18,228 bases of DNA from Bacillota bacterium (lineage in GTDB: Bacteria > Bacillota > Sulfobacillia > JAJZIM01 > JAJZBP01): positions 1 to 18,228 of the forward strand of contig JAJZBP010000015.1 of the NCBI GenBank assembly GCA_021798855.1. The letters run 5' to 3'. Every line of letters starts with the position of its first letter. Within the stretch, counting starts at the first letter, position 1. The notes below the pieces were generated by a model, which made no database searches, had not been told where the DNA came from, and saw only the letters and a list, made by a program, of their open reading frames with translations. A program made the position numbers and the translations under genes. Shown here piece by piece: positions 7,285-14,232 of the stretch.

Positions 7285-7572
7285 AAAACCACTTTGCGAC
7301 TACCCGAATCTCTGATGCTGAAACTGCGGGAAGTTGGCCGCCGGGAAGGCAGGTCGGTAAGCGAGGTTGCCGTGCGGCTTATTGCCCGGGGGTTGAATCA
7401 CCCGTCGCCTGATGAAGACTGGCTGTGTCTTGGACCGCCGGTCGAGGCGCCGCTGGTTTCTGCGTATAATGATGGAAAGATCCGGTCCTTACAGGACGGC
7501 CTCGGCCGGGGGGTTCGCCGTGGGATCATGGAAGATTTGGACTGGGTGTGCGGACGACGGTTGTGCCTTTGA
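7276..7572 (+). CDS. Ribbon-helix-helix DNA-binding protein (orphan antitoxin-like)
   Basis: A 98-residue protein. The N-terminus NGKTTLRLPESLMLKL followed by VGRREGRSVSEVAVRLIARGL is a typical RHH (CopG/Arc-like) beta-strand and two helices. The C-terminal half ends in MEDLDWVCGRRLCL, resembling the toxin-binding tails of VapB-type antitoxins, but no toxin follows on this strand. The start is set at GTG 7276 because the beta-strand must be included and no later start keeps it. There is no Shine-Dalgarno sequence and the predicted transcription start coincides with the GTG, so the mRNA is probably leaderless. It lies 52 bp after uvrB and is convergent with vapC. It may regulate itself through the palindrome. 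Confidence 0.7.
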   Translation: MNGKTTLRLPESLMLKLREVGRREGRSVSEVAVRLIARGLNHPSPDEDWLCLGPPVEAPLVSAYNDGKIRSLQDGLGRGVRRGIMEDLDWVCGRRLCL

Positions 7573-7577
7573 GCAGG

Positions 7578-7613
7578 CGCCTTTGGCCAAGGCGGTGGTG
7601 GAAAAGGCCAAAG
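7578..7613. repeat. Overlapping inverted repeats between convergent genes
   Basis: CTTTGGCC (7581-7588) pairs with GGCCAAAG (7606-7613), and alternatively CGCCTT (7578-7583) pairs with AAGGCG (7589-7594). They lie between the convergent RHH and vapC stops. No T-run follows on either strand, so a terminator role is weakly supported. Confidence 0.35.
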
Positions 7614-7615
7614 AA

Positions 7616-8026
7616 TCACTGAACGGATGGTGGCACCTCATACAATTGCAAATTGCTATGCTCGGCAATGAACCGGAAATCCCGGTCGGCGCTGAAGAGC
7701 CAAGTGCCGGTTTCAATGCAACATTGGGCCAACAGGCAATCTATCGTTCCTCTGACGGTTACACCCTGACGGCGCAACGAACGGTAAAGCCGGGCGGACG
7801 CGATGTGGGTGGAGATGAAATGGTGAATAAGCGGCAGTTTGGTCAGCAATTTCCGAGCTTGTTCAAATCCGGCGTCCGTTCGAAAGCCCTGCAGGACTTC
7901 GGTCAGGATCAGCGGGATCAGGCAAACCGAACCGGAATTTGTCAAAAGGCGGGCCAACTCATCGGTCCGAGGGCCGTCTTCGCCATTGAAAAAGGCCGCC
8001 CAGACCGAAGTGTCCACCATGATCAC
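7616..8026 (-). CDS. vapC: PIN-domain ribonuclease toxin VapC
   Basis: A 136-residue PIN-domain protein with the full acidic set: Asp5 (MVDTSVW), Glu43 (LILTEVLQGF), Asp96 (GTIDCLLAQ) and Asp114 (FSADRDF), which coordinate Mg for RNA cleavage. VapC toxins cut tRNA or rRNA when their VapB antitoxin is degraded. The start is GTG 8026, whose GTGA overlaps the vapB stop by 4 bp; ATG 8020, two codons later, is an alternative giving the classic MVDTSVW start. GGAGG lies 11 bases before the GTG. The gene appears intact, so the pair is probably functional. Its RNA target cannot be read from sequence. Confidence 0.92.
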   Translation of the reverse strand: MIMVDTSVWAAFFNGEDGPRTDELARLLTNSGSVCLIPLILTEVLQGFRTDAGFEQARKLLTKLPLIHHFISTHIASARLYRSLRRQGVTVRGTIDCLLAQCCIETGTWLFSADRDFRFIAEHSNLQLYEVPPSVQ

Positions 8027-8226
8027 GTCCGGTCATGCCTCCACTCATCGATATCGCCACTCCAAGGGAACCGACCGCGCATCTGGAGGAGAGCCTTGAA
8101 AACGTCCTCTTGCTGCACCAAATGCCGCAGGGCGATTTCGACCGCCTCCTTTTTGGTTTTGGCTCCGGTGACGGTCATCGCTTTGGAAATGAGATCGTCG
8201 TCGATGACGATGTTGGTGCGGCCCAT
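8023..8226 (-). CDS. vapB: Antitoxin VapB
   Basis: A 67-residue protein starting MGRTNIVIDDDLISKAM, the usual N-terminal strand of the VapB family that carries a C-terminal toxin-neutralising tail (here FPWSGDIDEWRHDRT). VapB binds VapC and represses the operon. The ATG at 8226 is chosen because it gives the family start and has GGGAGGATC upstream; the frame is open further but adds residues unlike the family. It overlaps vapC by 4 bp, the standard coupling of the two. An 8-bp inverted repeat and a TATAAT lie just upstream. Confidence 0.9.
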   Translation of the reverse strand: MGRTNIVIDDDLISKAMTVTGAKTKKEAVEIALRHLVQQEDVFKALLQMRGRFPWSGDIDEWRHDRT

Positions 8227-8250
8227 GGCAGGATCCTCCCTTGTGGAAAG

Positions 8251-8284
8251 ATTATACACCATTTTAATTTGTCATTGTGTATAA
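8251..8284 (-). promoter_or_regulatory. vapBC promoter and operator
   Basis: On the minus strand a perfect TATAAT (8256-8251) lies 25 bases before the vapB start; no good -35 is visible. It sits within one arm of a perfect inverted repeat, TTATACAC (8252-8259) and GTGTATAA (8277-8284), separated by 17 bases. This is a likely VapB-VapC autoregulatory site. Confidence 0.6.
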
Positions 8285-8533
8285 GGCAAGGGGCATGGTC
8301 CAAAAAGGGGGATGGCGGACATAAGAAAGACTCTTGCGCATCACCGCCGACCAGGTGAAGAAGAACAGTTGCCCGAAGCCCAGGCTTTCCGCCGGGGCTT
8401 CGGGCGATTCCATCAGCCGGGGGCCGATGCCCCGGCCCTGGTAGGAGGCGGCGACGAACAAGGAAGCCACCCAGGGAGTCAACTGCGGATGCAAAGCAGG
8501 CGGGTCGGATTTCGTCAGACTGACGCTGCCCAC
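8264..8533 (-). pseudogene. GNAT acetyltransferase fragment
   Basis: The frame encodes VGSVSLTKSD followed by TPWVASLFVAASYQGRGIGP, which is the central beta-strand and acetyl-CoA-binding (Q/R-x-x-G-x-G/A) motif of a GNAT N-acetyltransferase, then SLGFGQLFFFT. Family members run to about 140-160 residues; here the N-terminal third is missing and the C-terminus after FFFT does not resemble the family. Removing one base from the AAAA at 8549-8552 would extend the similarity upstream (NLLFATVSF then EDSLPVGSV), so a frameshift is likely. It lies between vapBC, whose promoter overlaps its 3' end, and the usp gene. It is best read as a remnant damaged when the flanking genes arrived. Confidence 0.7.
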
Positions 8534-8612
8534 GGGTAACGAATCCTCAAAAGGACACCGTGGCGAAGAGAAGGTTGCCGCTCCGGATGGTGGCTTGGCA
8601 TGCCCGACGTGT

Positions 8613-9437
8613 TTAATGCTTTTCCGGCGGCACCAGGAGCACCGGGCAGGGGGAGGTGCGCACCACCGCTTCGGCCACGCTGCCGATGAGCCACCCGCCC
8701 AAGCCGCTGCGGCCGTGGGTGCCGATGATCACCAGACCGCTTCCCAATTCCGCCGCCGCGGCGACGATTTCTTTGGCCGCGGGACCATGGCGCAGGTGGG
8801 TGGCCGACGGGAGCTGCCGCTCGGCGGCCAGGGCCGCGAAGGTCTGGAGGATCCGGCCGGCTTCGTCCTCCTCCAGGTGGGCGGCGGCCCGTTCCCGGCT
8901 ACCGGCCACGCTGACCCAATCAACGTGGGAGGCCAGGTGGCCGACACAATCCAAAGCCACCTGGGCGGCCCGGTGGGAGGTGGGGCTTGAGTCCACGGGG
9001 GCCAGAACCTTCGTCCCGACGGCGGACGAAGGTGGGACGAAGAGGCAGGGGCAGGGGGCGGCGTGGAGAAGGCGGACGGCGGTGCCGCCGAGGAGAACCC
9101 GGTCGGCCTCCGGGCGGGAGTGGGTGGCGAGCACGAGGCAACCGGCGTCCAGTTCTCCGACCAATTTGACCAGGGCGTCCCTGGTTTCGTCTTCGCGGTT
9201 GGGCAGGTCCTCCGGCACTTCCAGGAGTCGCGCCGTGGCCGCGACGCCGGAGGCCCGGGCCTCGCCCACGAGCCGGTCCAGATTCTCTTCCGCGTCCGGC
9301 CACGCGTCCGCTTCGGGATGAAAGACGTGGGCGAGGCAGACGGGCACGCCCAGTTTGGCGGCGAAGGCGATTCCCTGGCGAGCGGCGTTGAGGGAGCCCT
9401 CTCGGGAGGCCGCGGCGATGAGCAACAACCTGTTCAT
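8613..9437 (-). CDS. Tandem universal stress protein (UspA family)
   Basis: A 274-residue protein with two Usp domains, roughly 1-138 and 140-274. The first starts NRLLLIAAASREGSLNAARQ and ends with a CPCLFVPP strand; the second starts VLAPVDSSPTSHRA and carries the ATP-binding signature GTHGRSGLGGWLIGSVAEAV followed by CPVLLVPP. Tandem Usp proteins bind ATP and help in stress survival, but the partners of this one are unknown. The ATG at 9437 has GGGGATGG upstream. It follows the KS-beta gene by 76 bp on the same strand and may be its last operon partner. The gene is intact. Confidence 0.93.
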   Translation of the reverse strand: MNRLLLIAAASREGSLNAARQGIAFAAKLGVPVCLAHVFHPEADAWPDAEENLDRLVGEARASGVAATARLLEVPEDLPNREDETRDALVKLVGELDAGCLVLATHSRPEADRVLLGGTAVRLLHAAPCPCLFVPPSSAVGTKVLAPVDSSPTSHRAAQVALDCVGHLASHVDWVSVAGSRERAAAHLEEDEAGRILQTFAALAAERQLPSATHLRHGPAAKEIVAAAAELGSGLVIIGTHGRSGLGGWLIGSVAEAVVRTSPCPVLLVPPEKH

Positions 9438-9513
9438 TTTCCATCCCCGTTTCCTTTGGATACTTTAACAATGCCTATATTCGGATTGATCGCGAAAATT
9501 CCTCCTTCCAGGG

Positions 9514-10719
9514 TCAGGCGGGATGAGTTCCCAAAACCAGACAGGCATTGAGGCCGCCCAGACCACGGCCGACGACCAGGACGTGGGACAGAGGCGCTTC
9601 CCGGGGGACGGTGGAGTGGGGGATGCCGGCGCCGCTCCCCGCGGCGAGGGGGAGGATGGTCCGGCGGCGCAAGGACAGGATCCCCGCCACGGTTTGGAGG
9701 GCGCCGCCGGCTCCGTACATTTCCCCCACCACCGTCTTGGGGACGCTGGCCGTCCAGTGGCCGTCCGGACCCAGGGCTTTGACCAAGGCCGCCTTCTCGG
9801 CGGCGTCGCCGGCCCTGGTCGCCGCTCCGTCGGCCAGCACATGGCCGATCTCCTTGCTGCGGAGGCCGGCATCGGACAGGCACAGGGAAACGGAACGCTC
9901 CAGGCATTCGGGACCGGAGAGGCCGGTCACTCCGGCCTCCGGGTCGGTGGTCATGGCGTAACCCTTCACCTCCGCCAGGATGGTGGCGCCCCGCGCGACG
10001 GCGTGTTCGCGTTCCTCCATGACCAGGAAGGCGCTTCGCTCGCCCAGCAGGAAACCGGTCGGGTCCGGTTCAAATGGTGTACACCGCTCCTGCGCCAACT
10101 GACCGGTCCGTTCCAGGGCCGCATAGATGAAGGGAGACAGGGGCGCCTCCGTTCCCCCGGCCAGGCACAGATCGAGCCGGCCTTCCTGGATGGACCGGAA
10201 GGCGCCGCCGATGGCGTGGAGCGAGCCGGCCCGGTCGGCCACGAAGGTCTTGCTGTGACCTTTGAGGCCGAGGGCGATGGAGATGCGGCCCTGGGAGGCC
10301 ACGGGGAACCAGGCCACCACCAGGTGCGGGTTGACCCTGCCGGGGCCGTGGACGGCCTGATTGTAAAACTGGGTCTCGGCGAACTCCATCCCTCCCAGGG
10401 CGTTGCCCGCCATGATCCCGGTCCGCCGCCCGTCGTTTTCGGACGGATCCACGCCGCTGTCGTCCAGGGCCAGACGCGCGGCGGCCAGGGCGAACTGGGT
10501 GGAACGGTCCATTCGACGGGTCTGAGGTTTGGGCATCCAGTCTTCGGCGTTGAACGAGGAGGCCTCCGCGGCCAGGCGGGAACGGTGGGGAGCCGGGTCG
10601 AAGCGGGTGATGGGCGAAAAAAGCGGTTTTCCCGCGGTGAGGGACTGCCAAAGGGTTTCCTGGTCCTGGCCGGCCGCCGTAACCGTGCCCAATCCGGTGA
10701 CAACCACCTGTTTTTTCAT
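9514..10719 (-). CDS. Ketosynthase-like chain length factor (KS-beta), catalytic triad lost
   Basis: A 401-residue protein of the thiolase fold, starting MKKQVVVTGLGTVTAAG, parallel to its neighbour KS-alpha. All three ketosynthase catalytic residues are replaced: the active Cys is Arg163 (VADRAGSLHAIG), the first His is Asp297 (LADGAATRAGD), the second is Glu333 (VVGEMYGAGG). This is the pattern of the beta subunit (chain length factor) of type II polyketide ketosynthases, which dimerises with KS-alpha and shapes product length. The ATG at 10719 is chosen over an in-frame TTG at 10740 because it aligns with the family start and follows AAAGGAAG. It lies 22 bp after KS-alpha. No acyl carrier protein is visible here. 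Confidence 0.87.
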   Translation of the reverse strand: MKKQVVVTGLGTVTAAGQDQETLWQSLTAGKPLFSPITRFDPAPHRSRLAAEASSFNAEDWMPKPQTRRMDRSTQFALAAARLALDDSGVDPSENDGRRTGIMAGNALGGMEFAETQFYNQAVHGPGRVNPHLVVAWFPVASQGRISIALGLKGHSKTFVADRAGSLHAIGGAFRSIQEGRLDLCLAGGTEAPLSPFIYAALERTGQLAQERCTPFEPDPTGFLLGERSAFLVMEEREHAVARGATILAEVKGYAMTTDPEAGVTGLSGPECLERSVSLCLSDAGLRSKEIGHVLADGAATRAGDAAEKAALVKALGPDGHWTASVPKTVVGEMYGAGGALQTVAGILSLRRRTILPLAAGSGAGIPHSTVPREAPLSHVLVVGRGLGGLNACLVLGTHPA

Positions 10720-10741
10720 CGGTCCATTCTTCCTTTCCAAA

Positions 10742-11992
10742 TCAAATTGCTCCGATGACCAGCCCCGAATGGATGCCGGCGAAACTGTTGGCGTTGGCCA
10801 GGGCGTGCCGGAACGGGTGGGAGCGTCCCGTCCTGGGGACGTAGTCCAAGTCGCACTCCGGATCCGGCTCGTCCAGATTGGCGGTGGGCGGGAGCCAGGA
10901 ATCGCCGATGGCCATGACGCAGACGACGGCCTGGATCGCTCCGGCTGCGCCCAGGGGGTGGCCGATCACCGACTTGGTTGAACTGATGGGGATGCGGCGG
11001 ACGCGGTCGCCGAAGACCTCCTTGTAGGCCAGAGTTTCGACCCGGTCGTTCAGGGGGGTGGAACTGCCGTGGGCGTTGATGTAGTCAATGCCGTCCGGGG
11101 AGAGACCGGCGTCGGCGATGGCCAGGTCAAGGCAATCCGCCAGGATTTTTCCATCCTCGGGCATACTGGTCATGTGGAAAGCATGGCAGTTGCTGGCGAA
11201 ACCGAGGATCTCGGCTAGGGGAACCGCGCCACGCCGGCGGGCGTGCTCCGCTTCCTCCAGGACCAGGATGCCGGCGCCCTCCGCCAATAGGAAGCCGTCC
11301 CTCCCCTGATCGAAGGGGCGGGAGGCTTGTTCCGCCGCGTCGTTGCGCCGGGTCAGCGCCCTGACCACGTCGAAGGCGGTCAAAATGATCGGATCGACGG
11401 CGGCGTCGGCTCCGCCGGCCACCATCAGGTCGGCCTCGCCGCGGCGAATGGTGTCCAGGGCGCAGCCGATGGCGTCCAACCCCGAGGCGCAACCGGTGGA
11501 AAGGGTGCTCACCGGCCCGCGGAAGCCGAAGCGGCCGGCGAGCGCGGCGCTGATGCCGGCGCCGCTGTAGGCCGAGAAAAGGTCTGGAGCCGGTCCCTCT
11601 TCGTGAGGGATCTCCGGGCCGTCGCTCGGAATCAGGGTCGCGTTGAAGGCCGCCTCCAGGGCCTCGATGCCGATGGTGGTGCTGCCGATGCAGACACCCG
11701 CCCTCTCGGGCGAAAAACCGGTGGTTCCGGCCTGCCCCATCGCTTCCGTCGCCGCCACGAGGGCGTAGCGGTGCGTGCGACTGAAATGGACGTCCTCGGT
11801 GTCCGGCTTCACCGGGACCGGGAGGGGAGGCGTTTCGGCGGCGATGCGGCAGGCGTTGCGGGAAGGGTCGAAACGGGTGATGGCGGAGCCTCGGGAACGT
11901 CCCGCGCGGACCGCCTCCCAAAGCTTGGGCACACCCAGGCCCGCGGGCGAGACGGTGCCCATTCCGGTAACCACGACTCGGTGCGTTTTCAT
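10742..11992 (-). CDS. Beta-ketoacyl synthase, KS-alpha/FabF type
   Basis: A 416-residue condensing enzyme with an intact catalytic triad: Cys168 in STGCASGLDAIG, His308 in NAHGSSTPLND, and His345 in KSVIGHPLGAAG. It joins malonyl-ACP units to an acyl chain. Being paired with a catalytically dead KS-beta suggests a type II polyketide or specialised fatty-acid role rather than housekeeping FabF. The ATG at 11992 has AGGAGGG eight bases upstream. A perfect hairpin lies in the leader at 12022-12039. Upstream, a mobile element separates it from the methyltransferase gene on the same strand; the two may once have been adjacent. The product is unknown. Confidence 0.92.
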   Translation of the reverse strand: MKTHRVVVTGMGTVSPAGLGVPKLWEAVRAGRSRGSAITRFDPSRNACRIAAETPPLPVPVKPDTEDVHFSRTHRYALVAATEAMGQAGTTGFSPERAGVCIGSTTIGIEALEAAFNATLIPSDGPEIPHEEGPAPDLFSAYSGAGISAALAGRFGFRGPVSTLSTGCASGLDAIGCALDTIRRGEADLMVAGGADAAVDPIILTAFDVVRALTRRNDAAEQASRPFDQGRDGFLLAEGAGILVLEEAEHARRRGAVPLAEILGFASNCHAFHMTSMPEDGKILADCLDLAIADAGLSPDGIDYINAHGSSTPLNDRVETLAYKEVFGDRVRRIPISSTKSVIGHPLGAAGAIQAVVCVMAIGDSWLPPTANLDEPDPECDLDYVPRTGRSHPFRHALANANSFAGIHSGLVIGAI

Positions 11993-12021
11993 CCGAATCC
12001 CTCCTGTTGGAATTAGAGTTA

Positions 12022-12039
12022 TTCGCCTCCTGAGGCGAA
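12022..12039 (-). promoter_or_regulatory. Perfect hairpin in the KS-alpha leader
   Basis: TTCGCCTC and GAGGCGAA pair over 8 bp with a 2-base loop, 30-47 bases before the KS-alpha start. On the coding strand the hairpin holds CAGGAGG, a sequence like the true ribosome binding site that follows. It could be an operator or a weak RNA switch. No convincing promoter is visible nearby. Confidence 0.4.
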
Positions 12040-12138
12040 ATTTGACAGCGTATGGGCAAAAAAAAATTCCCTTGACGCCTTACAGAATTTCGGCTTGATG
12101 CGCCCACTCCTTCAGGGGTGGGATGAAGCGCCTGCCAC

Positions 12139-12167
12139 TTGTATTTTTTGGTATTAAGAGGTATAAT
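12139..12167 (+). promoter_or_regulatory. Promoter inside the IS605-type element
   Basis: TTGTAT (12139-12144), exactly 17 bases, then a perfect TATAAT (12162-12167). The expected start of transcription is near 12174, producing an RNA of about 370 bases that runs to the right end of the element and into the flank. Confidence 0.65.
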
Positions 12168-12173
12168 TGGAAC

Positions 12174-12542
12174 ACGGAGAAAGCCGAAAGCGAGGTGGAT
12201 AAGCGGCCCATGCGCGAAGAAATGATTGGTGCGAGGACGCCCTCCCGCACGCGGCGCGTGGGCAGCAATAACGGACGAGATCCCGGTTAAAACCGGGACA
12301 CCTCGCAAGGGGTCGGAGTCCGTTGCGGCAAAAACCGCAAGCCACGGTTGGAAATCGTGGTAGCCATTGCACTGAGGCCCAGGATGTTGTACGGGGGCCG
12401 TGAGCCCAGGGGTCCCCACCGCGTAGATCAATTGCGTGTAGAGCGGTGGGGAAGCGAAGCGGCGTGGGCTAGGAGAGCCTGGGAGAGGTAGCAATGGGTT
12501 CCTCCGGTAGAACCCCAAGCCTTTAGGCGTGGGAGCGCGTCA
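12174..12542 (+). ncRNA. Candidate orphan TnpB guide RNA (omega RNA/reRNA)
   Basis: The region is dense in hairpins: TCCCGGTT/AACCGGGA (12281-12298), TTGCGG/CCGCAA (12323-12340), CCACGGTT/AATCGTGG (12342-12360), CCCCACCGC/GCGGTGGGG (12414-12422 with 12443-12451), GGCT/AGCC (12467-12479), GGGTTC/GAACCC (12496-12501 with 12510-12515). It ends GAACCCCAAGCCTTTAGGCG, close in shape to the 3' end of known TnpB omega RNA scaffolds, where the guide is the DNA that follows the right end. Such RNAs normally overlap the 3' end of tnpB; here no nuclease gene is present. No long coding frame is convincing on either strand. The class is inferred from the ends, not from a database match. Confidence 0.58.
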
Positions 12543-12549
12543 GAACAGG

Positions 12550-14082
12550 TCAGGGAACCATTCCCCGCACTCTTTCGTAGTCCACCGTGAAGGTCCGCTC
12601 CTCCCTGCTGGTGGTGGAGAAGAACGTCTTGGCGTCTTCCTCCAGCTTCTTGAGCAGGAAACGCCATTCGACGCTGGGCAGCAGGTCGTGCACTTTGGAA
12701 AAGGCGGTCATTTCCATGGTGAAGCGGGTCAGCCTGGAGGCGTCGACCACCCAGGGGATGGAGAAGGGCGCCGTCACCACGTCCACCAAACCGGCGGCGC
12801 GGAAAAGATCGGCGGTCTCTCCGGCATCCAGACCGGCGAATTCAAAGGAGGGATGGTGGGTGCGGATGATCTCCAACAGGGGCTGCAACCAGGGGTGGAA
12901 GGCGGCGAGTGCCCGCGCGTCCCATTTCAGGAAGACGGCGGTGGCCACCGCGCCGCCGGGGCGGGTGACCCGGGTCATCTCCCGCACCGCCCGTGCCGGA
13001 TCGGCGGCGTAGGGGAGGAAGGTGAAGCCGACGGCGGTGTCGAAGGCGGCGTCGCCGAAGGGCAGGTTCTCCGCCCGCGCCAGGGAGAGGGTCAGTTGGG
13101 GCAGCCGGCCTCCCCATTTGCGCAGCTTATCGTGGAACTTGCGCAGCATCCACAGGGACGGGTCGGAGGCCACCACCCGTCCTTCCGGCAGCACCCGGTC
13201 GGCCAGGCCCAAGTCCAAGGTCATGCGCCCGGTGCCGCAGCCGACCTCCAGGACCTGCATCCCGGGGCCGACACCGCTGAAGTCCAAAAAGCGGGTCGTC
13301 TCGGCGGCCACCGCGGTGGCGATCCGGTGGTAGGAAACGTCGTAATCGACCGGAGCCTGGGTGTCAGTCAACTGGGCGTCAACGTGTTCGATGTAGGAGA
13401 TGTTTTGCTGTTCCACCTGCCAGTTTTTCCAGCCGGAGGCGGCCAAAAGAGCCTCCATCCGCTGGAGGGAGTCCAACCCGCGCCGGTTGAGGTAAATGTG
13501 TTGATCGTTCACGGCCGCGAAGATCTCGAGTTCACCGACCTTCAGGCCAAACTCCAATTCCTCGCCGCCGAAGGAATCGCTCCAGGGTCGGTGCCGGGTT
13601 CCCAGGATGAAGTCCCGGCGGGTTAGGTGGCGATGCTGGGCGAGGGCTTGGTAATTTTCTTGGCTGACCAGAATGGCGTAGAGGAGGACGAGTTGCAGAG
13701 GGCCGCCGTTGGCGGCGGCGAAAGCTCGAACTTCGGAGGCGGTTGTTTGGGCCTCCGCCAAGGATATTTCACCCTTGTTTTCGGAGTTACGCAGGACGGT
13801 GGAGAGAAGAATTCGGTGGAGGGCGACTTTTTGGAATCCGGAAGTGAACAAAAAAGGGAAAGGCGTCGGTTCATGGAGAACCAATCCCTCGACCGTGTCC
13901 AGCAGGAAACGCCGGGCTTCCGGGGTCAGGCTTCCCTGGCAATGGCTGGAAAGCCAGGTGTCCATGACCACGCCCGCGTCCAAGGAGCGGCGCATAAAAT
14001 CGGCCGTGGCCGGGGAACCAAGCAGGTCGTGCCAGACTTCGCAGGCTTTTAGGAACGGGTTTCCCAAGGCAGAACAGGCCAA
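12550..14082 (-). CDS. Class I SAM-dependent methyltransferase with unknown N-terminal half
   Basis: About 510 residues. From about residue 275 there is a Rossmann-like methyltransferase: motif I LEVGCGTG (about 278-285), an acidic DPSLWML after beta-2, PFGDAAFDTAVGFTFLPY as motif post-II, and MTRVTRPGGA. The first 270 residues, which include GTRHRPWSDSFGGEELEFGL, are not a domain I recognise; they are soluble and without membrane segments. The likely start is TTG 14082 after a G-rich run and AAGG; TTG 14064 is an alternative. It is the first gene of a minus-strand run (methyltransferase, KS-alpha, KS-beta, usp) now interrupted by the IS605-type element, so it may tailor the ketosynthase product. 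That link is inference. Confidence 0.8.
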   Translation of the reverse strand: MACSALGNPFLKACEVWHDLLGSPATADFMRRSLDAGVVMDTWLSSHCQGSLTPEARRFLLDTVEGLVLHEPTPFPFLFTSGFQKVALHRILLSTVLRNSENKGEISLAEAQTTASEVRAFAAANGGPLQLVLLYAILVSQENYQALAQHRHLTRRDFILGTRHRPWSDSFGGEELEFGLKVGELEIFAAVNDQHIYLNRRGLDSLQRMEALLAASGWKNWQVEQQNISYIEHVDAQLTDTQAPVDYDVSYHRIATAVAAETTRFLDFSGVGPGMQVLEVGCGTGRMTLDLGLADRVLPEGRVVASDPSLWMLRKFHDKLRKWGGRLPQLTLSLARAENLPFGDAAFDTAVGFTFLPYAADPARAVREMTRVTRPGGAVATAVFLKWDARALAAFHPWLQPLLEIIRTHHPSFEFAGLDAGETADLFRAAGLVDVVTAPFSIPWVVDASRLTRFTMEMTAFSKVHDLLPSVEWRFLLKKLEEDAKTFFSTTSREERTFTVDYERVRGMVP

Positions 14083-14232
14083 AACCTTCCCCCCCCAACG
14101 TTGTCGCGCCGGTGTTTTCCAACCGCTAGTCTTGCTGATTCGCCAATTACCGCCAAATTCCTTCGGACTGGAGGGTATTTCTACAATTTTTCAACTCACT
14201 TGTTTGATCAACAGGAGGGGGTGGAGACGCCG

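Larger units (their letters stand above)
12095..12542 (+). mobile_element. Non-coding IS200/IS605-type element (tnpA-less, tnpB-less)
   Basis: TTGAT (12095-12099), the target/TAM motif known for several IS200/IS605 elements such as ISDra2, is followed directly by a left-end hairpin: CCCACTCC (12103-12110), loop TTCA, GGGGTGGG (12115-12122). The right end has a matching hairpin: CCCAAGCC (12514-12521), loop TTTA, with GGCGTGGG (12526-12533), one mismatch. Similar imperfect hairpins with 4-base loops at both ends, in the same orientation, are the hallmark of IS605-type single-strand transposition. No tnpA or tnpB frame or recognisable fragment lies between. The right border (about 12542) is approximate. 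It sits 8 bp from the methyltransferase stop and separates that gene from KS-alpha. Confidence 0.72.

Noticed and set aside
11127..12518. A 463-codon minus-strand frame covering KS-alpha and the IS605-type element
   Set aside because: The first part translates the structured non-coding RNA region and the rest is out of frame with KS-alpha. The composition is Arg/Pro-rich and low in information.
12174..12542. Group I intron or IStron
   Set aside because: IStrons join a group I intron to IS605 ends, but I could not find the conserved P7/R-S core sequences or a guanosine-binding site. A plain omega-RNA-like element fits better.
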